From Gammaproteobacteria bacterium (lineage in GTDB: Bacteria; Pseudomonadota; Gammaproteobacteria; Steroidobacterales; Steroidobacteraceae), in contig RFTM01000002.1 in the NCBI GenBank assembly GCA_009923475.1, forward strand, positions 1 through 17,314: a stretch of DNA of 17,314 nt. Reading direction: 5' to 3'. Every line of letters begins with the position of its first letter. Positions within the stretch are counted from its first letter, which is position 1. A program made the translations under genes and the position numbers. The notes below the pieces were generated by a model. The model searched no databases. It had not been told where the DNA came from and was given only the letters and a program-made list of their open reading frames with translations. Shown piece after piece: positions 17,094 through 17,314 of this stretch.

Positions 17094-17246
17094 ATGGCCA
17101 CCACGCTGCGCATCCCGAAAGCGGCGGTCTCCATGCGCGAGGGCACCCTCGTCGCGTGGCTGGTCGCGGACGGCGCCACCGTCTCCGAAGGCGAGCCGAT
17201 CTACACGCTCGAGCTCGAGAAGTCGACGATGGACGTGGAGTCGCCG
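17094..17246 (+). pseudogene. Dihydrolipoamide acyltransferase (E2) lipoyl domain, interrupted
   Basis: The first 51 codons encode a clear lipoyl domain start: MATTLRIPKAAVSMREGTLV, GATVSEGEPIYTLELEK with the probable lipoyl-lysine K43, then STMDVESP. In an E2 this should continue into a Gly-containing turn and a second half of the lipoyl domain. Instead, after P51 the frame reads MRMPPTPTVTPRL and stops at 17288, using codons (ACA, AGA, TTG, AGG) foreign to the rest of the cluster. The start is 13 bases after E1. Either the real gene is cut by a rearrangement or the contig is chimeric here. The full E2 would normally add a subunit-binding and an acyltransferase domain. Confidence 0.75.
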
Positions 17247-17314
17247 ATGAGGATGCCCCCGACACCGACGGTGACACCGAGATTGTAGAACAGGTTGGCC
17301 ACGGTCACGAGGCC
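17247..17314 (-). CDS. Possible fragment of an unrelated minus-strand membrane-protein gene
   Basis: Read from 17314 leftwards on the minus strand, the last 68 bases are open without stops, with G or C in nearly every third position. They encode a hydrophobic, Gly-rich stretch that includes LVTVANLFYNLGVTVGVGG, like part of a transmembrane segment. The family is not recognised. This switch of coding strand inside the E2 lipoyl domain is the main sign of a junction at about 17246. Confidence 0.4.

Noticed and set aside
14042..17179. 1045-codon minus-strand open frame opposite iclR and E1
   Set aside because: It has a repetitive Gly/Arg/Asp/His composition and no motifs; the plus strand has intact IclR and E1 proteins with proper ribosome-binding sites.
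17094..17288. Complete 64-residue small protein
   Set aside because: The first 51 residues are a lipoyl domain that must continue in a working E2; the end is unusual in codon use and lies at a probable junction.

Overview
This window is GC-rich (roughly two thirds G+C by eye) and gene-dense. It appears to come from a Gram-negative proteobacterium, most likely a gammaproteobacterium. The evidence is the thrS-infC-rpmI-rplT-pheS-pheT order with a tRNA-Val gene just upstream of thrS, a PheS carrying a Cys-rich CxxCxGxGCxxC segment, and an outer-membrane TonB-dependent receptor. The genus cannot be named from this sequence alone.

Left part (1-7784), housekeeping, all on the minus strand. Read in the direction of transcription it runs uvrB (excision repair), tRNA-Val(GAC), thrS, infC, rpmI, rplT, pheS and pheT (cut by the left edge). 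This is the classic translation operon. Control signals visible in it are an infC start codon that must be non-canonical (ATC, three bases after the thrS stop, with a strong Shine-Dalgarno inside the end of thrS), alternative hairpins in the infC-rpmI spacer that fit an L20-type autoregulatory leader, a likely internal infC promoter in an AT-rich patch of thrS, and a tRNA-Val/thrS pair separated by only 22 bases.

Boundary (7785-7931). A plus-strand tRNA-Asn(GTT) is divergent from uvrB. Its last 34 bases, through CCA and two following bases, are perfectly repeated 68 bases downstream, with a GC-rich hairpin between the copies. This looks like an attachment-site scar or a partial tRNA duplication, and it sits exactly where the content changes from core genes to accessory catabolic genes. 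No integrase is visible.

Right part (7932-17314), an accessory catabolic cluster. A minus-strand group reads amidohydrolase-2 family protein, AMP-forming acyl-CoA ligase, TonB-dependent receptor, a two-module DUF1330-like protein and a SnoaL-like protein. Its upstream neighbours, facing the other way, are an IclR-type regulator, a single-chain fused E1 alpha-beta 2-oxo-acid dehydrogenase and the start of a lipoyl E2. A plausible reading is uptake of an organic acid through the receptor, CoA activation by the ligase, processing by the amidohydrolase and small proteins, and oxidative decarboxylation of a 2-oxo-acid intermediate by the E1/E2 complex, under IclR control. The substrate is not identifiable from sequence. 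The iclR and E1 promoters share a composite motif that could be the regulator's operator.

At the extreme right (after about 17246) the E2 reading breaks in the middle of its lipoyl domain. The last 68 bases instead look like coding sequence on the minus strand for a hydrophobic segment, which suggests a rearrangement or a chimeric contig end.
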